Shown: piece by piece, positions 6,463 through 7,501 of the stretch
How positions within the stretch are numbered: the stretch's first letter is position 1
Layout: each line of letters begins with the position of its first letter
DNA from: Candidatus Bathyarchaeota archaeon
GTDB taxonomy: Archaea; Thermoproteota; Bathyarchaeia; Bathyarchaeales; UBA233
Assembly: GCA_003661945.1 (NCBI GenBank)
Contig: QMXC01000052.1
Location: 1 to 7,501 of the forward strand
DNA: 7,501 bases
Reading direction: 5' to 3'
Notes under the pieces: generated by a model
The model's database searches: none
Told to the model about the DNA's origin: nothing
Seen by the model: the letters and a program-made list of their open reading frames with translations, nothing else
Position numbers and translations under genes: made by a program

Positions 6463-6915
6463 TTACCTCTGGAACGTTTCGATGATCTTCCTTTTGATGT
6501 CAGATGAACTGTTAAGCTCGTCCTTTCCGAATTTACCTATTCGAACAATTTTAATGTTCCATCCCTTGGCTTGAATGAGCTTCCGCAACTCTTCTTCGAT
6601 GCCTTTCTGGTCATATCCAACAGCAATAACGTCGGGCTTCACTTTTTCTATCACCTTTTCCATGCTAAACTCCTCAAATCCCAGCAAGGCTATGTCAACA
6701 GCCTTCAACGCCTCCACCAACGCTCTACGATGTTCCTCCGGAACAACAGGACGCTTACCCTTCCTCTTCTCTACGGTAACGTCGCGGGCAACTATGACTA
6801 TTAACTCAGCGTTTTCACCTCCAGCCTTTTTCGCCTCTTCAAGGAACTTCACGTGCCCCATGTGCAACAAGTCGAACACACCAGCTGCAAGGACAACTTT
6901 TCTGTCTCCAGCCAT
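6463..6915 (-). CDS. ribL: Archaeal FAD synthetase (FMN adenylyltransferase, RibL)
   Basis: It transfers AMP from ATP to FMN to give FAD (EC 2.7.7.2), the step after riboflavin kinase. The 150-residue protein is a single nucleotidyltransferase (cytidylyltransferase-like) Rossmann domain. It has the GVFDLLHMGH block at 12-21 (H18 and H21 form the HxGH nucleotide motif), the KRKGKRPVVPEEHR region at 50-63, and SSSDIKRKI at 136-144, which replaces the bacterial ISSTxIR motif. Length and motifs match RibL of Methanocaldococcus. Glycerol-3-phosphate and CDP-ethanolamine cytidylyltransferases share the fold, but the RPVVPEEHR segment and a riboflavin kinase nearby favour RibL. It contains no cysteine, unlike what I recall of the air-sensitive Methanocaldococcus enzyme. 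The ATG at 6915 follows a G-rich stretch and a GA-rich leader. It is the first gene of a two-gene operon with the rhomboid and is divergent from the macrodomain gene. Confidence 0.9.
   Translation of the reverse strand: MAGDRKVVLAAGVFDLLHMGHVKFLEEAKKAGGENAELIVIVARDVTVEKRKGKRPVVPEEHRRALVEALKAVDIALLGFEEFSMEKVIEKVKPDVIAVGYDQKGIEEELRKLIQAKGWNIKIVRIGKFGKDELNSSSDIKRKIIETFQR
6465..6470 (-). promoter_or_regulatory. Ribosome-binding site of the rhomboid gene, overlapping the ribL stop
   Basis: Read on the minus strand, AGAGGT shares its last base with the TAA stop of the upstream FAD synthetase gene and ends 6 nt before the GTG at 6458. This favours GTG 6458 over the ATG at 6452 and suggests coupled translation of the two cistrons. 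Confidence 0.5.
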
Positions 6916-7039
6916 TCTTCTCTATATCCCCCTTCACGGCTCTCTACACTCTCCTCCGACTTCCATATTCAAAACCTTTTCCTTTTCTTGCCAGCAAGTT
7001 TTATCTTCCCTGTAACAAACATTAAAAACGGGGATTTCC
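6916..7039. promoter_or_regulatory. Divergent intergenic promoter region between ribL (-) and the macrodomain gene (+)
   Basis: This 124-nt gap must hold two start regions. On the + strand GTTTTATCT (6998-7006) is a TATA-like element about 35-40 nt before the ATG at 7040, and GGGGAT (7030-7035) is a possible ribosome site 4 nt before that ATG. On the minus strand TTTGAATATGG (about 6963-6973) is a weaker TATA-like element that would give a ribL leader of about 25 nt. No coding frame with recognisable content, RNA structure or repeat is apparent. Confidence 0.45.
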
Positions 7040-7501
7040 ATGTTCGAATGTAACTATAAAGGCGTCGTTGTTCGCGTTGTCCAAGGCGACATTACCCGAC
7101 AGAAGGCTGATGCAATTGTGAACCCGGCTAACAGCCGTTTGATAATGGGTGGAGGCGTAGCTGGAGCCATCAGACGTGCTGGCGGAAAAGAAATACAGGA
7201 TGAAGCGCTTCGATACGCCCCCGTGCCCGTTGGAAAAGCCGTCGCAACCACAGCTGGAAAACTCCCAGCTCGCTACGTTATACACACCCCGACGATGCCC
7301 ATGCCCGCAATGAGAATAAGCGAAGAAAACATCAAATTAGCTATGAAGGCAGCACTCCAATGCGCAGAAACACTGCACATACGCTCCATAGCTTTCCCGG
7401 GACTAGGCACAGGTGTCGGAGGAATTCCCATACAAAAAGCAGCACAAATCATGACACAACAACTTAAAAACCACGTAGACCAAGGAACAAGCCTACAACA
7501 A
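7040..7501 (+). CDS. Macrodomain (ADP-ribose-binding/processing) protein, 3' partial
   Basis: The frame from ATG 7040 is open to the right edge (154 codons, no stop), so the C-terminus is outside the window; typical relatives are about 175-190 residues. Macrodomains bind ADP-ribose, and many remove it from proteins or deacetylate O-acetyl-ADP-ribose. Visible family marks are VVQGDIT at 13-19 (D17 contacts adenine), AIVNPAN at 25-31, GGGVAGAI at 37-44, PVGKAVAT at 63-70 and the phosphate loop FPGLGTGVGG at 119-128. The block after GGG reads VAGAI where MacroD-type hydrolases have VDGAI, so that catalytic Asp is replaced by Ala. The protein may be a reader or may use another mechanism. The HTPTMPMPAMR stretch (82-92) resembles archaeal homologues I recall. 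It is transcribed away from ribL from the shared intergenic region. Confidence 0.9.
   Translation, partial: MFECNYKGVVVRVVQGDITRQKADAIVNPANSRLIMGGGVAGAIRRAGGKEIQDEALRYAPVPVGKAVATTAGKLPARYVIHTPTMPMPAMRISEENIKLAMKAALQCAETLHIRSIAFPGLGTGVGGIPIQKAAQIMTQQLKNHVDQGTSLQQ

Noticed and set aside
6575..7015. Plus-strand open frame of 146 codons opposite ribL and running into the intergenic region
   Set aside because: It is antisense to a confidently identified FAD synthetase, is rich in Ser, Phe and Thr, and resembles no family. It is best explained as a shadow frame.

Overview
The window looks archaeal. It carries a CTP-type riboflavin kinase fused to a winged-helix domain, an archaeal-type FAD synthetase, a two-gene type IV pilus-like motor, TATA-like promoter elements with very short leaders, and several GTG starts. 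GC content is moderate. The gene style fits the TACK group, perhaps a Bathyarchaeia-like lineage, but that placement is a low-confidence impression and not a search result.

Positions 1-5090 (+ strand) are one tightly packed operon for a type IV pilus-like or secretion-like surface apparatus. It begins with a secretion ATPase whose 5' end lies outside the window, followed by a polytopic GspF/TadC-type platform protein. Three membrane-anchored secreted proteins of 356, 140 and 255 aa come next and look like pseudopilins or minor pilins. Three of the four junctions are ATGA stop/start overlaps and the fourth is an 18-nt gap with a strong Shine-Dalgarno sequence, so the five products are probably made together. 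The ATPase and platform protein would power assembly or export, and the three glycosylation-sequon-rich proteins would be the structural or cargo parts outside the membrane. No prepilin peptidase or obvious major pilin is present.

Positions 5091-6915 hold cofactor genes. A TATA-box promoter drives ribK (+), encoding a winged-helix/riboflavin kinase of the RbkR type. It converges, with only 4 nt between stop codons, on a two-gene minus-strand operon: ribL (FAD synthetase) followed by a rhomboid intramembrane protease. RibK makes FMN and RibL converts FMN to FAD, so the last two steps of FAD synthesis flank a membrane protease.

Positions 6916-7039 are a divergent intergenic region. From 7040 to the window end runs a macrodomain (ADP-ribose-binding or processing) gene on the + strand, cut by the window edge.

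No tRNA, rRNA, CRISPR array, insertion sequence or long repeat was recognised, and there is no gene-free stretch longer than about 125 bases. I see no clearly unprecedented system. The least explained parts are the three pilin-like proteins and the ribL-rhomboid pairing.
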